A stretch of 64,000 nt of DNA from assembly GCA_009193035.1 (NCBI GenBank), contig SWDT01000102.1, positions 62,001 through 126,000 of the forward strand, written 5' to 3'. The translations under genes were made by a program, and so were the position numbers. Of the stretch, positions 9,334-22,400 are shown piece by piece. Positions within the stretch are counted from its first letter, which is position 1; every line of letters starts with the position of its first letter. The notes below the pieces were generated by a model. That model saw only the letters and a list, made by a program, of their open reading frames with translations, had not been told where the DNA came from and ran no database searches. This DNA comes from Halicephalobus mephisto. Taxonomy: Eukaryota > Nematoda > Chromadorea > Rhabditida > Panagrolaimidae.

Positions 9334-12300
9334 TTACAATTTGATTGAAGAATCTGCGAAAAGTGCTAAATCTTTTTGTGATTCACAGTAATCAGCGATT
9401 TTTTGGTCTACGCAGTTTTGAATGTACTCGTCGACGGAATGTGTGTAGGAACTTTCCCAATCCCGAATAAAAATGTCCCGCATTCTGTTGATGAAAGATT
9501 GTTTGTCTTTTGATTTTTGTTTAATGATAATTGCTACACCGGTCCCTTTTCCTTCAAAATAATCAGCAGCCCAGTTCGAAGTACCTAAAAAGAAAAACTT
9601 CAATAAAATCACGGATTTTATGACATTTGTGTTTTAATTCTGGAGTTAGAATTAACTGGAAAATTCTTGAATACAGTAATCAAATCCGTAAATTCCGAAT
9701 CTGAAGTCAAAATTAACAATTGATCATCAGAATGTTGGATTCTGAGTTGTGTAAAACTTGTATCCCAAGCATTTACATCCCAATTCAGAAGTTAGAACTG
9801 AACAAAAAAGTGCTTATGAGGTAATCGAATCTATAAATTTTAAATCTGAAATAAAAGTAGACTTTCAGAATTCAAAATTTTGAAGATTGATTTCTAATTC
9901 TAATTTTAGAATTTTCTAAAATATTCTTAAAATTGAACAAAAACTACCTATAGTAAAGTTTTCGAATCTATAAATTTTAAATCTGAAATCTGAAATAAAA
10001 GTAGACTTTCGGAATTCAGAATTTTAAAGACTGATTTATAATTTTAATTTTAGAATTTTCTGAAATATTTCTAAAATTGAACAAAAATTACCTATAGTTA
10101 AGTTTTCGAATTTATAAATTTTAAATCCGAAATCTGAAATAAAAGTTGACTTTCGGAATTCAGAATTTCGAAAACTGATTTCTAATTTTAATTTTAGAAT
10201 TTTCTAAAATATTCTTAAAATTAAACAAAAACTACTCATATTTAAGTTTTCGAATTTATAAATTTTAAATCCGAAGTTAAAAATTAATCTTCAGAATTTT
10301 GAAGACTAATTCCCAATTTTAAGAATACTTAAAGTTTTATATGAATTCTAAAAAAAGTGAAGTTTTACATAAAATAATTTTTAAAATCATAAAAATATAA
10401 AGTTATTTTAAAGTTTTAAATTTTAAATTTTTGAATTGAAATTGTGAAAACTGGGATAAATGTCTCGACAAGAAATAATGAAACATGAATGATTACCGAT
10501 AATAGCTGTGTTTTCAGTTACGAGGAATTTGTTGTGAGTTCTTCTTTCGCGTTGCATTACGCTCTGTAAATCGGTCGAAGTCGGAACTTTGAATACTCTC
10601 TGAATTTTCGATAATCATTGATAAAAAACCAAAAATAGAAAACTCACAGCTTCGAATGTTATATTTTCGCTCGCTCCGGTTAAAGATTGAAGAGATTTCA
10701 CAAATCTCAGGGAGACTTCCGGATCATGTAAAGCCGCGATTATCAGCTTGACGTCGACTCCTCTCAGAATCGCCGCTCTGAGGGCATTGTCGAGAACAGG
10801 CCAGAACTTCCTGTTTTGACTGTAGAGGAACATAGGGAAGTAATCCATGACGTGGATATAAAGATACTTCCTGGACCTAGAGATCTCATGGAGCATGGCA
10901 TCCAGATCCCAGGTCCTTGTTGAACTTTCGTTCGGTTTCGGAGAAGACTAAATCCAATTTTTAAATATATTTATATCATTATGAAAAGTAAAAGTAGTTC
11001 GTTTGGGAATCGAAAAAATATCCCATTACGGAGATTTTTTAAAGTTCATACCGAGACCTTTGAAGTGGTAAAAAAATTCGCAAATTTCATAGAGACTAGA
11101 GTGAATTTCTTGATTTTATATAAGTAATTTAGTAAATAGTCAATTTGTAATCATTAATTTGCGGAATCTGCGAGTTTTGCTTTTGTAGCGTAGTGGTTCG
11201 TGTGCGGTCTCGGAGAGTTCTTTCTACCGAGTTCGATTCCCATTGAAAGTGAAATTTTTTTTCTTCTCAAGATCAATTTACTACTATAAAGTGTAAAATC
11301 ATCAATCTATTGCCGTGTGTTAAATCGCATATTAAAGCTCAGATAATCAAGAAATCGAAATTAATAAAAACGAAACTTACTGCTAAATAAACTTCTGTTT
11401 TTTCTCCACCGTAATTCATCAGAAGCGGATTCTGCATGTTGAAAAAAGCAGGAACTTGATGTCTCTGGATTTCGTTGAATCTTTCCATCGTTTCTGCCTT
11501 GGCACTGTGCCAGTAAGTATGAAAAACATTTGCCAAATCTTGTGCCAAACAATCGCAATTTTTGACGTATATTCCGAGTTCCATTTTTTGGTTCAACGAT
11601 CTCCAATCCAAATTTGCCGATCCAAGATAAAAATTTCTGTTATCAACAACGATAAATTTTGAATGCATTGTTCCTGATCCGAAAATTTTTTGCAAATTCA
11701 AAGATCGTCGAAAAAGTGCACCTAAAATTTTTTGTTTAAAAAAAAATAAAAATTTTCTAAAATTTGACAAAAAAATTTCGAACTTTTGAGAATCTAGTGG
11801 AAACTTCTGAATCCTTTTCGAATTTTTAGAAACTTCCAGAATTCTGCGGACATTTTCGGAATTTTTTAGAAACTTCCAGAATCTAGTGGAAACTTCTGAA
11901 TCCTTCGAGAATCCTATGGAAACTTCTGGGGTCTTCCAGAGTCCGTGGAAGATTCTGAAACCTTTAAAAATCTCGTGGAAATATTTCGAATTTTCCGGAA
12001 TCAAACAAAATTCATTGGAATTTTGTGGATATTTTCAGAACTTTTTAAAAATCTCCAAAATTAAATAGGAAATTTTGAATTTTTTAAAAATCACAAAAAT
12101 GTTGGAAATTATAAAATTTATAAAAATCTTTAAATTTTGCTAAAATTTAATAAAAAATTTCAAAAATTATATAGAATTTTTCAGAACTTTTTAAAAATCT
12201 CCAAAATAGGAAATTCTGAATTTTTCGAAAATCACAAAAAATGTTGGAAATTATAAAATTCATAAAAATCTTTAAATTTTGCTAAAATTTAATAAAAAAT

Positions 12301-13869
12301 TTCAAAAAATCAGAAAGAATTTTGAAAATTATAGATTTTTTTAAACTTAAAATTTTCATAAAAATTTCTAAAATTCCATAATTTAATCCAAGTTTTCTGA
12401 ATTTGAGATTTTAAAAAATTCCGAAAATTTTGAAAAAGTATTTATTTTTTGTTACAATAGAATTATTTTTCTCACCTCTTTTTTCTAAGCTAATTCCGTC
12501 TTCATTGTCTCCTTTATCTTTGGACGGACCGTTTTCTACCATCTTGATTGATAATTTTCGATCAAGACCGGCACTTCGGATTGCTTCATAGATAGCCTCT
12601 CCCTGAATAAACTTTAAAAGTCAAATAAAAATTAAAAATAACTACCTCCACGGAAAATTTTTGTTTCAAGTTCCCAAATACGTGTTTTCCTCTTAATGAA
12701 GACTTGTAAGCCGCGATCAGGACCGAACTGCGGGCCTCCCGGAGGAGGTCGGACCAGGCTTCGAAGGTCGACCTCGGGATGAATCCTTCGAAACTCAAAT
12801 TCTGGGGAATACTTTCGACAATCTCCAGTCTAGAAATCAACGATGAATCTTCAGAAATCAGTGTTCCGTATTATCAAAGTTGACGATCAAAATCCGAGGT
12901 CGAAGTTCGAAATCAAAGTTAACGATCAAAGTTCAAAATTTAGACTTTTCGTGCTGAAACAACATTTGGTGATTTTTTATTTTAAATATTTTATTCAAAT
13001 TTGCAATATTATTTAAATTTTTCTGACCAAACATGACCTACAAATCATATCTGAAAATAAAAAATTTTAATTTCAAAAATTTTCTAAAAATAAAAATTTT
13101 TAATTTCAAAAATTATCTGAAAACAAAAATTCTTAATTTCAAAAATTTTCTGAAAATAAAAAATTTTAATTTCAAAAATTTTCTAAAAACAAAAATTTTT
13201 AATTTTAAAAGTTGTTTCAGAACGAAAAAATTTTAATTTCAAAAATTTTCTGAAAACGAAAATTCTTAATTTCAAAAATTTTCTAAAAACAAAAAATTTT
13301 AATTTCAAAAATTGTCTGAAAACGAAAATTTTTAATTTTAAAAGTTGTTTCAGAACGAAAATTTTAAATTTCGACCTTGAACTCTGGCTGTTAACTTTGA
13401 TAATATGGAATTCAGAAAACTTACGAACAAGTACTGTAACATTTTTTTTCATCAACTTTGAAAACATTTTCATATGCTTCATGATCTGTTTTCTGAGTTT
13501 GTTTTACATTTTTCGAAGTAGTAACACCATACAAAAGCAAGGAACAAGTAACTATTACGACAGAAATCACCTAAATTTCCAAAAATAAAATAATTTTAAA
13601 AAATAAAATAATTTTTAAAATATTTTAAAAAAATAAAATAATTTTAAAAATATTTTAAAAAAGTAAAATAATTTTAAAAATATTTTAAAAAATAAAATAA
13701 TTTTTAAAAAATTCTAAAAAAAGTGAAATAATTTTTAAAATATTTTAAAAAGTAAAATAATTTTTAAAAAATTCTAAAAAAGTAAAATAATTTTAAAAAA
13801 ATAAAAACTAACGGAAAGCCAATGTCGTTCAGCAGTTTTATCAATTTTCATTTTTTCCTCTTTATCCAT
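9334..13869 (-). CDS. PLD3/PLD4-like phospholipase D family protein
   Basis: Eight exons (13869-13813, 13570-13425, 12829-12646, 12602-12476, 11721-11381, 10947-10648, 10599-10497, 9584-9334) join in phase to 502 residues, against about 490 for human PLD3. The layout is type II membrane: short cytoplasmic start, one helix (VISVVIVTCSLLLYGV, about residues 20-35), then the luminal part. Two HKD active-site motifs are intact: HSKFIVVD followed by GSANLDWRSL, and HNKFLVTE followed by GTSNWAADYF. The second ends in Glu rather than Asp, as in mammalian PLD3. Also typical are LEIVESIP and the aromatic MDYFPMF. Mammalian relatives are lysosomal 5' exonucleases; activity here is inferred. Introns carry repeats, including inverted array B and a tRNA-like sequence. 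Confidence 0.92.
9640..10475 (-). repeat. 144-bp tandem array, inverted copy B
   Basis: This is the reverse-complement counterpart of the array at about 565-1230, located in the last intron of the PLD gene. Units begin near 9823, 9965, 10110 and 10253 (period about 143-145 bp). Edge sequences match as well: TGCTTATGAGGTAATCGA near 9812 and GAATTGAAATTGTGAAAACT near 10433. A further partial motif, AATTCTGGAGTTAGAA, lies near 9636. Confidence 0.8.
11180..11255 (+). ncRNA. tRNA-like sequence, probably a relic
   Basis: The sequence has an A-box-like TAGCGTAGTGGTTCG and, about 40 bases on, a B-box-like GAGTTCGATTCCC. The outer stem can pair only partly (CTTT with AAAG plus wobbles), and the T-stem is poor. 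It sits antisense in the PLD intron between exons 5 and 6. A functional tRNA is unlikely; a tRNA-derived repeat is the better reading. Confidence 0.35.
11760..12430 (+). repeat. degenerate repeats in PLD intron 4
   Basis: Words such as AACTTCCAGAATC, GGAAACTTCTGAATCCTT and TTTTAGAAACTTCC recur in the first half. A unit of about 110 bp with AAATGTTGGAAATTATAAAA recurs at 12096 and 12238. No gene is present on either strand; the antisense open frame here is the intron continuation of exon 5. Confidence 0.6.
13025..13372 (+). repeat. 36-bp minisatellite in PLD intron 2
   Basis: About ten head-to-tail copies of AATTTCAAAAATTTTCTGA followed by AAACAAAAATTTTT lie between PLD exons 2 and 3. A variant, AAAGTTGTTTCAGAACG, occurs twice (13206 and 13341), suggesting a higher-order unit of about 135 bp. 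A long open frame across the array is a by-product of the repeat length. Confidence 0.8.
13580..13812 (+). repeat. A/T minisatellite in PLD intron 1
   Basis: Head-to-tail units of AAAATAATTTTTAAAATAT type, roughly 40 bp, fill the intron between PLD exons 1 and 2 almost up to the splice site. Confidence 0.7.
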
Positions 13870-14892
13870 CAAAAATCAGATTTTTCTGATTATATATCGT
13901 ATCTGAAAAAAGACGCGTGATCAATTTCTGACGTCAAAGATGCTCATTGATCGCGAATTGCGAAACATCTTTTACTTCATGTTTCTACTCATCGAAATTT
14001 CAGAAGACGGAAGATGAACCATATACCAAAAAACAAAACAAAACAGATTTTTCATCAATTATTGACAAGTTTATGAGGAAAACGTTATCATTCATCAAAT
14101 GACTTGGCTATAGAACGTCTAGTTATCAGCTACAGAATTAGCTGTTGACTGCTACGTCAGCAGTGAGCAGAGATGCTTCTGATCTAATTTCCCAGAGTCA
14201 CAATGAAGCGTGACTGGATATTTGTCTACAATCATCAAAAAATTTTTGATTTTTGAACTTTCGGACCAAACTTCGAATCAAATTCAAAAATTCGGACGAT
14301 GAATTTCGAAAATTGAGGAATCTGAATTCGAACCAAATTGTTAAATTCGAAAATTCCAAGTCGATTTTCGATCGAATTCTATTAAATTTTGAATTAATTC
14401 GAGTTTAAAAATCGATAGAATTGATTTCAAACTTGAAAATTCGAATTCGATATTCTAAGAATTCTAATTTCATTGAAACTAATTCTATTCGAAAATCAAG
14501 AATTCCAAATCAAAAAGTTTCAATTTTAATCAATTTCGAATTAATTCGAGTTCGAAATTCTAAGAATTCTAATTTCATTGAAATTAATTCTATTCAAAAA
14601 TCGATAAATCCAAATCAGTTTGAAATCTGATCAATTTCGAATTTATCTGAGTTCAAAGTTCGGGAGATTCAAGTTCTAAATACTTCGATTTTTTCAATTT
14701 TTGAATGTCGAATTAGTCCAAAACCGATTCCAAGTTTAGTTCGAAAGATCAACAGCTCTGATCATGAGTCTTATTTGATCATTAAAAACATAATTTATCA
14801 GATCTTTGATCAACGTGGGCCCGATAAGTGATAAAACTTAACCAACAATGTCCTAATTGACTGAAACCTAACTTTACTAGTACCCTAATGGA
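13870..14892. other. PLD promoter region and intergenic repeats
   Basis: The first 350 bp upstream of the PLD start codon are more balanced in composition and must include its promoter. I recognise no factor site. A direct duplication of about 105 bp follows: TTCTAAGAATTCTAATTTC at about 14452 and again at about 14557, in a field of TTCGAA-rich sequence (14240-14720). The 3' end of the release factor gene is at 14893. Confidence 0.55.
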
Positions 14893-16228
14893 TTATATTC
14901 CTATTTCTTCTTGTAATCTTTCCTTCAAATCCATTATCCTGAGCTCCTTGACGAATGTATCCAGGTCTTCGCCGCCTTTCATGAAGCCCTCGAGGTGGCT
15001 CTGTGACATCTTCAGTCTGTGGTCAGTGACACGATCGTCTTTGAAGTTGTACGTTCGGATTTTCTCGGCTCTAGCCCTGGATCCAACCTGAAGTTTTCGA
15101 GCCGAAATCGTTTTCGAACTCAATTCGTCAACTTTCCTCTGGAGCAGGATTGCGGCCAATCGTTTGTGAGCGATCTAAATATATAATATAAATAAACAAA
15201 TAATACAACAAAACCTTGATATTCATATGTTGGAATCTTTCGTCCATGCAATGAACAGATAAGCCCGTAGGCAAATGCGTGATTCTGACGGCGGTGGATC
15301 TCTTGTTCACGTTTTGGCCTCCTGGTCCGGAGGCCCGCATTGTTTCTAGTTTGACATCATTTGGAGGAATAATCAATTCGGCCTGAAAATAATTGTTTTT
15401 TTTGTATTTTAAAAAATTTTACGTTTTCTGGTTCTGGAAGCACGGCGACACTCATGGTACTCGTGTGCATGACGGACGCGTTGAAAGGAATCCTCTGGAC
15501 CCGGTGGATTCCGGCTTCAAATCGCATATCGGCATAACATGACTCGCCTTCAAGCATCACAAGAGCACTTCGAAGACCTCCAGAAGCCACAGTTTCGTGC
15601 TGGATAGCTAGCCAACTCCAACCGCGGTACTCAGAATATCGCCGGTACATTTCGAATATTTCTTCCGCAAATATCATAGATTCAACACCACCGGCTCCTC
15701 TGAAGTTGGGAAATAATAAGTACTTGTTGGAAATAATAAATTTTTCATATAAAACTTACGCCGAAAACTCCAGCTGACATTTCGGAAGAACGTCGAGGTC
15801 CATCTGCGGGATTATGGCGTACGCCAACTCGTCTCCAACAGCTTCGATCTGCTCCTTCGTTCTCAATATATCTTCCTCGATATATGATTTCATATCAGCA
15901 TCAGAGTTTTCTAAAAATATCTCAAATAAAAGAAATTCATATATGAAAAACCTTTTTTCAATTCTTCGATTTGTTTTAATTCCTCTTTTTTGTTTTGTAG
16001 CTGATCCCGGATTGTGACAATATTCTGCCATCGAGAGACTACTTCTGGAGGAACATTTTCAGCCGAATCTCCGCCAGTTTTGATCGCGGCGAAACGGGTG
16101 TAAACGTTGGAGCAATATTCTTCGCATTTTTGGGATTCAATAATCGAGCCAAAATTCGAAGCAAATCTATGGATTCCGAATAACGTAGATCTGGGACATC
16201 TTTGAGACAATCTAATAACAGAAAACAT
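14893..16228 (-). CDS. mitochondrial peptide chain release factor (MTRF1L/RF1-like)
   Basis: Five exons (16228-15952, 15910-15760, 15699-15423, 15382-15215, 15174-14893) join in phase to 384 residues, matching mitochondrial RF1 proteins (about 380). The class I release factor reads UAA/UAG on the ribosome and triggers peptide release. Seen in order: an N-terminal stretch with Arg and Ser and few acids, suited to mitochondrial import; a coiled domain 1; [15 protein letters not shown]; the domain 2/4 core [10 protein letters not shown]; the catalytic GPGGQNVNK; and the C-terminal [13 protein letters not shown]. The codon-reading PxT tripeptide position is not resolved: the local sequence is HETVASGG, so specificity is assumed from the family. 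Neighbour PLD lies on the same strand 1 kb downstream. Confidence 0.93.
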
Positions 16229-18890
16229 ATAATAATAATTAAATAAAATTTAAAAAATCGGAAAACTTAAAAATTTCAAAATTGAAAGAAAATAATTTTC
16301 AAATTTACGTAATGGGCACAACGCCAGACAAAATCAAACTTGTTTTTTTTGAACTTTTTGATTTTTAGGATTTTAGGATTTTTTATTTTATTTATGATTA
16401 TTTGTATTCCTGATGACAGGAAACATAAAACTAATTAAAGAAAATAGAAAATTAACGAAACTTGTTTTTTAAATTTACGCAACGCCAAATAAAAATTATT
16501 TAAAATTTTTCGTATTTAGGATTTTTCAATTTTATTTATTATTATTTGTGTTCATAATGACAGAAAATATAAAAAATTAAATAAATATAAAGTAGAAAGT
16601 AAATTTTAAAGTTTAAAAATTTTTTGAATTTTACAAATTGAACACAACGCCAAACAAAACCACAATTATTTATTTGAATTTTCCTCATTTTAGGATTTTC
16701 TAAATTTTTTAATTTTTAAAATTTCATAATTATTTTAGTTAATAATTTAGTAAACTTAAAATTTTTATAATTTTACAATTTCAATAACTTTTTTGATTTT
16801 ATAAATTTAAAATTTTTAGAATTTTATCGATTTTAATTTTTTTTAAATTTCGCAATATTTTAAAAATTTTTTCGATTTTTGTAATTTTTAATTTTATTAA
16901 TTTTTAATTTTTATTAATTTTTAAATGTTATTAATTTTTTTTATTTTTGTAGTTTTTGTAATTTTTGTAGTTTTTGTAATTTCTTAATTTTTGTAATTTC
17001 TTAATTTTTTTTATTTTTGTAGTTTTTTTGATTTTATTTATGATTCTTTGTACTTTGCTTTTCAGAGGATTACACAACAGCCTCTGAGAAATTTGTCACA
17101 GGAACGCGGATGTCGTCTCTTTGTCTGAAGATGACACTGATTCTGAAAATTGCAATCGAACGCGATTTGACGGATGGCGGATTTGTTTGCCACACGACAG
17201 GGAGTCAAGCCAAGCTGATCCGAAATGATTTGGCCGCGGGCATAAGAATCTTTCAAATCAAAAGAAAGTGAGCAAAAACCGGATTTAAAAATATCCAAAA
17301 AAAACTCAAAAAATTATTCAATTGCTCCTTCTTGCGCAACAACCAAAAAAGAAAGCGAAATCAGCTCTATCGTGAGCTCATCTGAATCCTTACCGGCTCT
17401 GGACTGCCAGAAGCCAAATTCGCGACAATCAACAGGTTATTCGGGCTACTTTCACTTCTTTTATCTTGATTTATATTTTGATTCCGCTTCAAAGTGATAT
17501 TTTTTCGAACCAAAAGTGCTCTTTGAATTCAAAAATCTTTCCGAATTTAAAATTTTTTAACTTTTTCGAAATTGCCTTTGATTAAAAATTTTCTGAAAAT
17601 TCAAAAGTATTTCTAAAATCAAAAATATGACTAGATTTAGGAATTATTTTTATTTCAAAAATATATAAGAATTTTAAAATATTTTTAAATTTAATTTTTT
17701 TACATTTAAAAATTATTTTATTTCAGAAATATGTAAGAATTTTAAAATATTTTGAATTTAATTTTTTATATTTAAAAATTGACCTAAATTGGAAAATTAC
17801 TTTATTTTAGAAATATGTAAGAATTTTAAAATATTTTGAATTTAGTTTTATATTTAAAAATTAATCTAAATTAGAAAATTATTTTATTTTAAAAATATGT
17901 AAGAATTTTAAAATGTTTTCTAATTTAATTTTTTTATATTTAAAAATTGACTTAAATTGGAAAATTATTTTATTTCAGAAATATGTAAGGATTTTTAAAT
18001 ATTTTCTAATTTAGTTTTATGTTTAAAAATTAATCTAAATTGGAAAATTTACATCAATATGAATGTAAACTTTCTGATTTCGGAAGTCGTTGCTATTCCA
18101 GAAGTTAATCTGGATGGATCCCAAATATTCGATTAACACTTTCGGCTTTTCGTAAAACGTGTTGTTGCAATTAACTATCGCGTTCAGTTTAATTCCATTT
18201 TCGTTTATCCATCAGAATTTATCCCAGAGGCTATATTCGTATTTTCATTACTTGTAGTATTTTGTAATTTTCCTGTTTTTTTTAATGAATAAGTTGTATT
18301 TTTTTGATCTTTCTTGATAAATGGGCGATCCTTTAATGCAAACAATAGCCGAAGAATCTTCTTCTCGAAGTGTTCTTGTTACTTTTATGGCCAGTGAGAG
18401 AACGAACAACTGACCAACGTCCACGATCATGACCGGAACAAATTCATGTTTCTTCGATTTCGTGGGAGAGTCTTGTTATCAAAAATGCTATATTTAGCGA
18501 ACTACTACCCCAATGACCATTTAGCCTATTTTTCCACATTTTAGTTTCTTGTAAAATAAGTTTTTAAATTTTCGGATGTTTTCACTTTCGTATGTTTTCT
18601 CACTTTCCATCAAAACGTACATCCGAGAATGCCCTGAGGGTCTGATTTCTGATCGGAAGAAAGCTGCAGCTAAAACTCGGCCGTCGGACACGCAACATTT
18701 GCAATGATGTAAGCTCTCTGAAGTAGTCATCAAATAAAGAGCTTCTGAGTTGTTGATGAGACCGGTTCATGCGTCCGCAGATCTTCAGATGTCCTTTGCG
18801 CTTTCTACAGGTTTCTGGGCCAGCTTTCTCCAAAAATGTCATTGCCCTTTATCGTTCGGATAAAAATTCTTCTTCTTTACACAAACAAGG
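16229..18890. other. gene desert, part 1: A/T tracts and two unassigned islands
   Basis: Upstream of the release factor, 16250-17050 is A/T-rich with homopolymer-like (TTTTTGTAATTTTT) stretches. More balanced islands occur at about 17055-17470 and 18040-18890. I translated both islands in all frames and saw no conserved motif, splice-linked exon or RNA fold. A degenerate repeat of about 120 bp with ATATGTAAGAATTTTAAAAT fills 17600-18040 (five copies). Confidence 0.5.
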
Positions 18891-18894
18891 GTAC

Positions 18895-19460
18895 ATTAAA
18901 ACGGCTCTAATGTATCAGATACATTATATTTAATATATCGATACATTGTATACAATACACCGATATCAACTGAATACATCGATATATTGGACATAATGTA
19001 TCTGGTACGTTGGAATCGTTTCAATATATCGATATATTGAGTATAATGTATCTGATACATTGAGTATAATGTATCATATACGTCAGGATTGTTTTATTGT
19101 ATCTAATATATTGAATGTGATATATCTTATAAGTTAGAGCCGTTTTAATATATCTGATACATCAGAGCTGTTTTAATTTATCTGATATATTGAATATAAT
19201 GTATCATATACATTAGGATCGTTTTAATGTATCTGATACATTGAATATAATGTATCTTATATATTAGGATTATTTTAATGTGTCTGATACATTGAATGTG
19301 ATGCATCTGATACATCAGAGCTGTTTTAATATATCTGATATATTGAATATAATGTATCTTATACGTTAGGATCGTTTTAATGTATCTGATACATTGAATA
19401 TAATGTATCTTATACTTTAGGACCGTTTTAATGTATTCATACACTATATATCATGTGTCT
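18895..19460 (+). repeat. GTATCTGATAC satellite, locus 1
   Basis: A block of roughly 60-75 bp units built from AATGTATCTGATACATTGA and ATATAATGTATCTTATAC, with linkers such as TTAGGATCGTTTTA. The unit contains the palindrome GTATCTGATAC. The first part also carries CAATACACCGATATCAACT, which recurs in the related block at about 47610-48150. No gene overlaps it; a long minus-strand open frame is a by-product of the repeat. Confidence 0.85.
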
Positions 19461-22400
19461 ATTTTTTGTGTGTTAAGTAACTATTTTATGTAATATTATT
19501 TCTATTGAACTTATTACGAATTGGTCATTTTTGTAGGAACAGCTGCCATGGACGTCCTTTGACGTCGACCGCTTTTGACCTGGTCGAATAGATACAAACA
19601 TGGCCAGTCATTTTGATTTCTTGCTTCTGTGACGTTTCGTGGATCCGAATACCGTTATTTATTCAAGTGGTCAATACCTTTTTGCTTTTAGCAAGCCTCA
19701 GAATCCCTTTTGAAAAATACAATAAAGGCGTGGCTTTTGGAAAACAAGCGAAATTTTTCAATACCGGTCATTTTTGCTTTATACATGTTTTGACCCGATA
19801 ATAATTGCAATCCTTGACCGATTCTTTCGTTTTGCTAAATATTTGTCTACTTTTACGACTTTACATTGTGGATATTTTATCATGGAAGGTGTTGCATTTT
19901 CGATTTTACTGTTATTGTTATTCAATTTTAATTTTATTTCGACCGTAATTTCGTGGAAGGTTCTAGAATCACAAAAATCCTAAAATTTTTCATAAAAGTT
20001 CCGAAATTTAAAAAAAAATTCTAAAATTTTTCATAAAAGCTTCGAAATTTAAAAAAAATCCTAAAATTTTCCAGAAAAGTTCCGAAATTTAAAAAAAAAT
20101 CCTAAGATTTTCCAGAATTTTGTAACTTTTGAAATTTTTTAACATTTTTGAAAATTTTATAATTTTATAAAATTTAATTTTTCTAATATTTCGAGAATCT
20201 TTTAGAATTCTCTAAAATTAATGAAAATTTTTAGATTTTTTGGAATTTTATAAAAAATTAAAATATTTCCAAAATTATTTAAAATTTTTAAATTAAAAAA
20301 ATTTTTAAAATTATTTAACATTTTTAAATTAAAAATATTTCTAAAATTATTTAACATTTTTAAATTAAAAATATTTCCAAAATTATTTAACATTTTTAAA
20401 TTAAAAACATTTATAAAATTATTTTAAATTTTTAAATTTAAAACATTTCCAAATTTAAAACCTTTCTAAAAATTTGTGTTGGAACAATTTCCCTAAAGGA
20501 TCTATTTTTAATTTTTATAATTGAAGAATGTTTTTCAAGCTTTCTTATTTAAATCTTCTATGTTCATCTCGGCACATCCGGTTTTGATTGGCTTTGTTAT
20601 CTAAGATGATTCTCGTCCTTTTTCTCGCCGCTTTCGAGTGCTTCATCCTAGGTCCGAATACGATAACCCCGAACCAATAACGGATCATTTCGAGTGGTCC
20701 TTATTGTTTCGTACAGATTTGGCGCATGTCACAAAATCCAATTGCTTGTAAAATTGGGCATTCTAGACAAATCCAGATTACTACTTATGGCCAATAAATT
20801 CGGGAAAGGTGGATATCCGGACTTGCGCCGTAAATTAGGTCCATAAATTTTAAAGCTTATTTTAATCAATTATTTTTAATTTTTTCTATAATTTTGATCT
20901 ATTAAAATTCTGTAAAAATTTCCAGAATCCAGCAAGAGATTCTGAAAATTAAAAATTCCATAAACTTTTTTAATTTAAAAAAATATGAAAAAAAATATTT
21001 AAAATTGAAAAAAATCGTTTCGGGAACATTCCATAAAAAAATAATTTTTAATTTTTATAATAAGTTAATTTAAAAATTATCTAAAATTGAAAAATTCTAA
21101 AAGTATTGAAAATTAAAATTTAAAAAAACTTATTTCAGGGTCATTTTATAAAGAAATTAATCATTTTTAATTTTTGTAATAATGCTATTTTGAAATTATT
21201 TGAAACTAAAGATTCTTGGATTTTTTAGGAAATTCAGAAAATTGATTTTATAACAATTTCGTAATAATTCTTATTTTTGATTTTTGCAGAAAAATGATTT
21301 TTCTCGACTTTTCTAGGAACTTGTAACTCGTGTAATAAGTAGTTATTGTGGCTGTCAACAAAGTACATATCTGTCAAAAATGCCAATGGGCAGTTGGGGA
21401 CCGAAAGGCGGGATGAACGAAGGCCCTGTGGCTTGTCTAGACCGTATCCTAAACCTGTCTTGTTTAATTCGAAATTCGTATTTATGACAACTCTCAATTT
21501 AGAAAGAATTAACAATTTTGAAACCTTTACTTTTAAAAATATTGCATAATGATCGAGTTTACTTTTTCGGGAAAGTCGTTGACTTGAAAGCTGCGACACG
21601 GAAGTTACAGAACCTTCTCAGTAGCCCCTTAATCGTGGTTCTTTGCGGCTATTCTCGCGTTTGAGGGGTTTCGATCGACAGCCATCAGGGACATTCTTCT
21701 CTGCAACAAGAGGAAACTGACCAAAAGTCCGGTAGTTGTTGCAATATTGCGCATAAATGAGGCAAAACGGGCCATATGAAACCGATCTCGCAGTTGTTGA
21801 CTTTTATGTGTTTGAGACAAACTCGAAAGAGCACCGTGAACCACTTTGTCTTTCATTTGGCGGTTTTTGAATTTGTTCAAAGGATACTTTACGTAACTAA
21901 AATCACCCCAGGTTCCTCATTTAACAATACATCGTCAAACCGGCAGGAAACTGCTTTTTTTCTTCTGGAAGTAATCCTCGAAAGTCGGGAAGTTTCTTTG
22001 TCGGACAAGATTGTCCTTTCTACCTGATTGTTATTTTTGTTTTCTTTCAGTTTTAAAAGCGCTAAATGACCAATTGCAAAAATGAGGACCTCCGCCGAGC
22101 GGTCAAGTTTTTTTCGGAGACAGGTCGGACTCCTGGATCCGGATTCCAGGACTAGACTTCAATATACCGACTGATCGTTGTTTTTTGTCATTGCAAATAT
22201 GAGACTGTTGTTAGTTCCGAAGGCCGGATGACCCTAATCGAGAACGAAAGGGAAGCAATTTTGTTTTTCATCCTGTTCCTTCATCGTGTCCATCGACGAT
22301 TTGCAACTATTTCGGGGATTATTTTCAGTTTTTATATTTTAATAGTTGCAAATTCGTTGTTTTTGACATATATGAACTTGTTTGTCCACTTTAATCCCGG

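Noticed and set aside
11180..11255. Functional tRNA gene
   Set aside because: The T-stem and acceptor stem do not pair adequately, so it is listed only as a tRNA-like relic.
11339..12004. Single 221-codon minus-strand exon beginning at 12004
   Set aside because: Only 11721-11381 is coding. The upstream part is repeat-rich intron, and the acceptor at 11722-11723 restores the PLD phase from exon 4.
13025..13482. Open frames of 67 and 99 codons on both strands
   Set aside because: They run through a 36-bp minisatellite, so the lack of stops follows from repeat length. Only the first bases of the minus frame are real, being part of PLD exon 2.
19178..19444. 88-codon minus-strand frame with a repeated Tyr-Ile-Lys pattern
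   Set aside because: It is the translation of the GTATCTGATAC satellite, not a gene.
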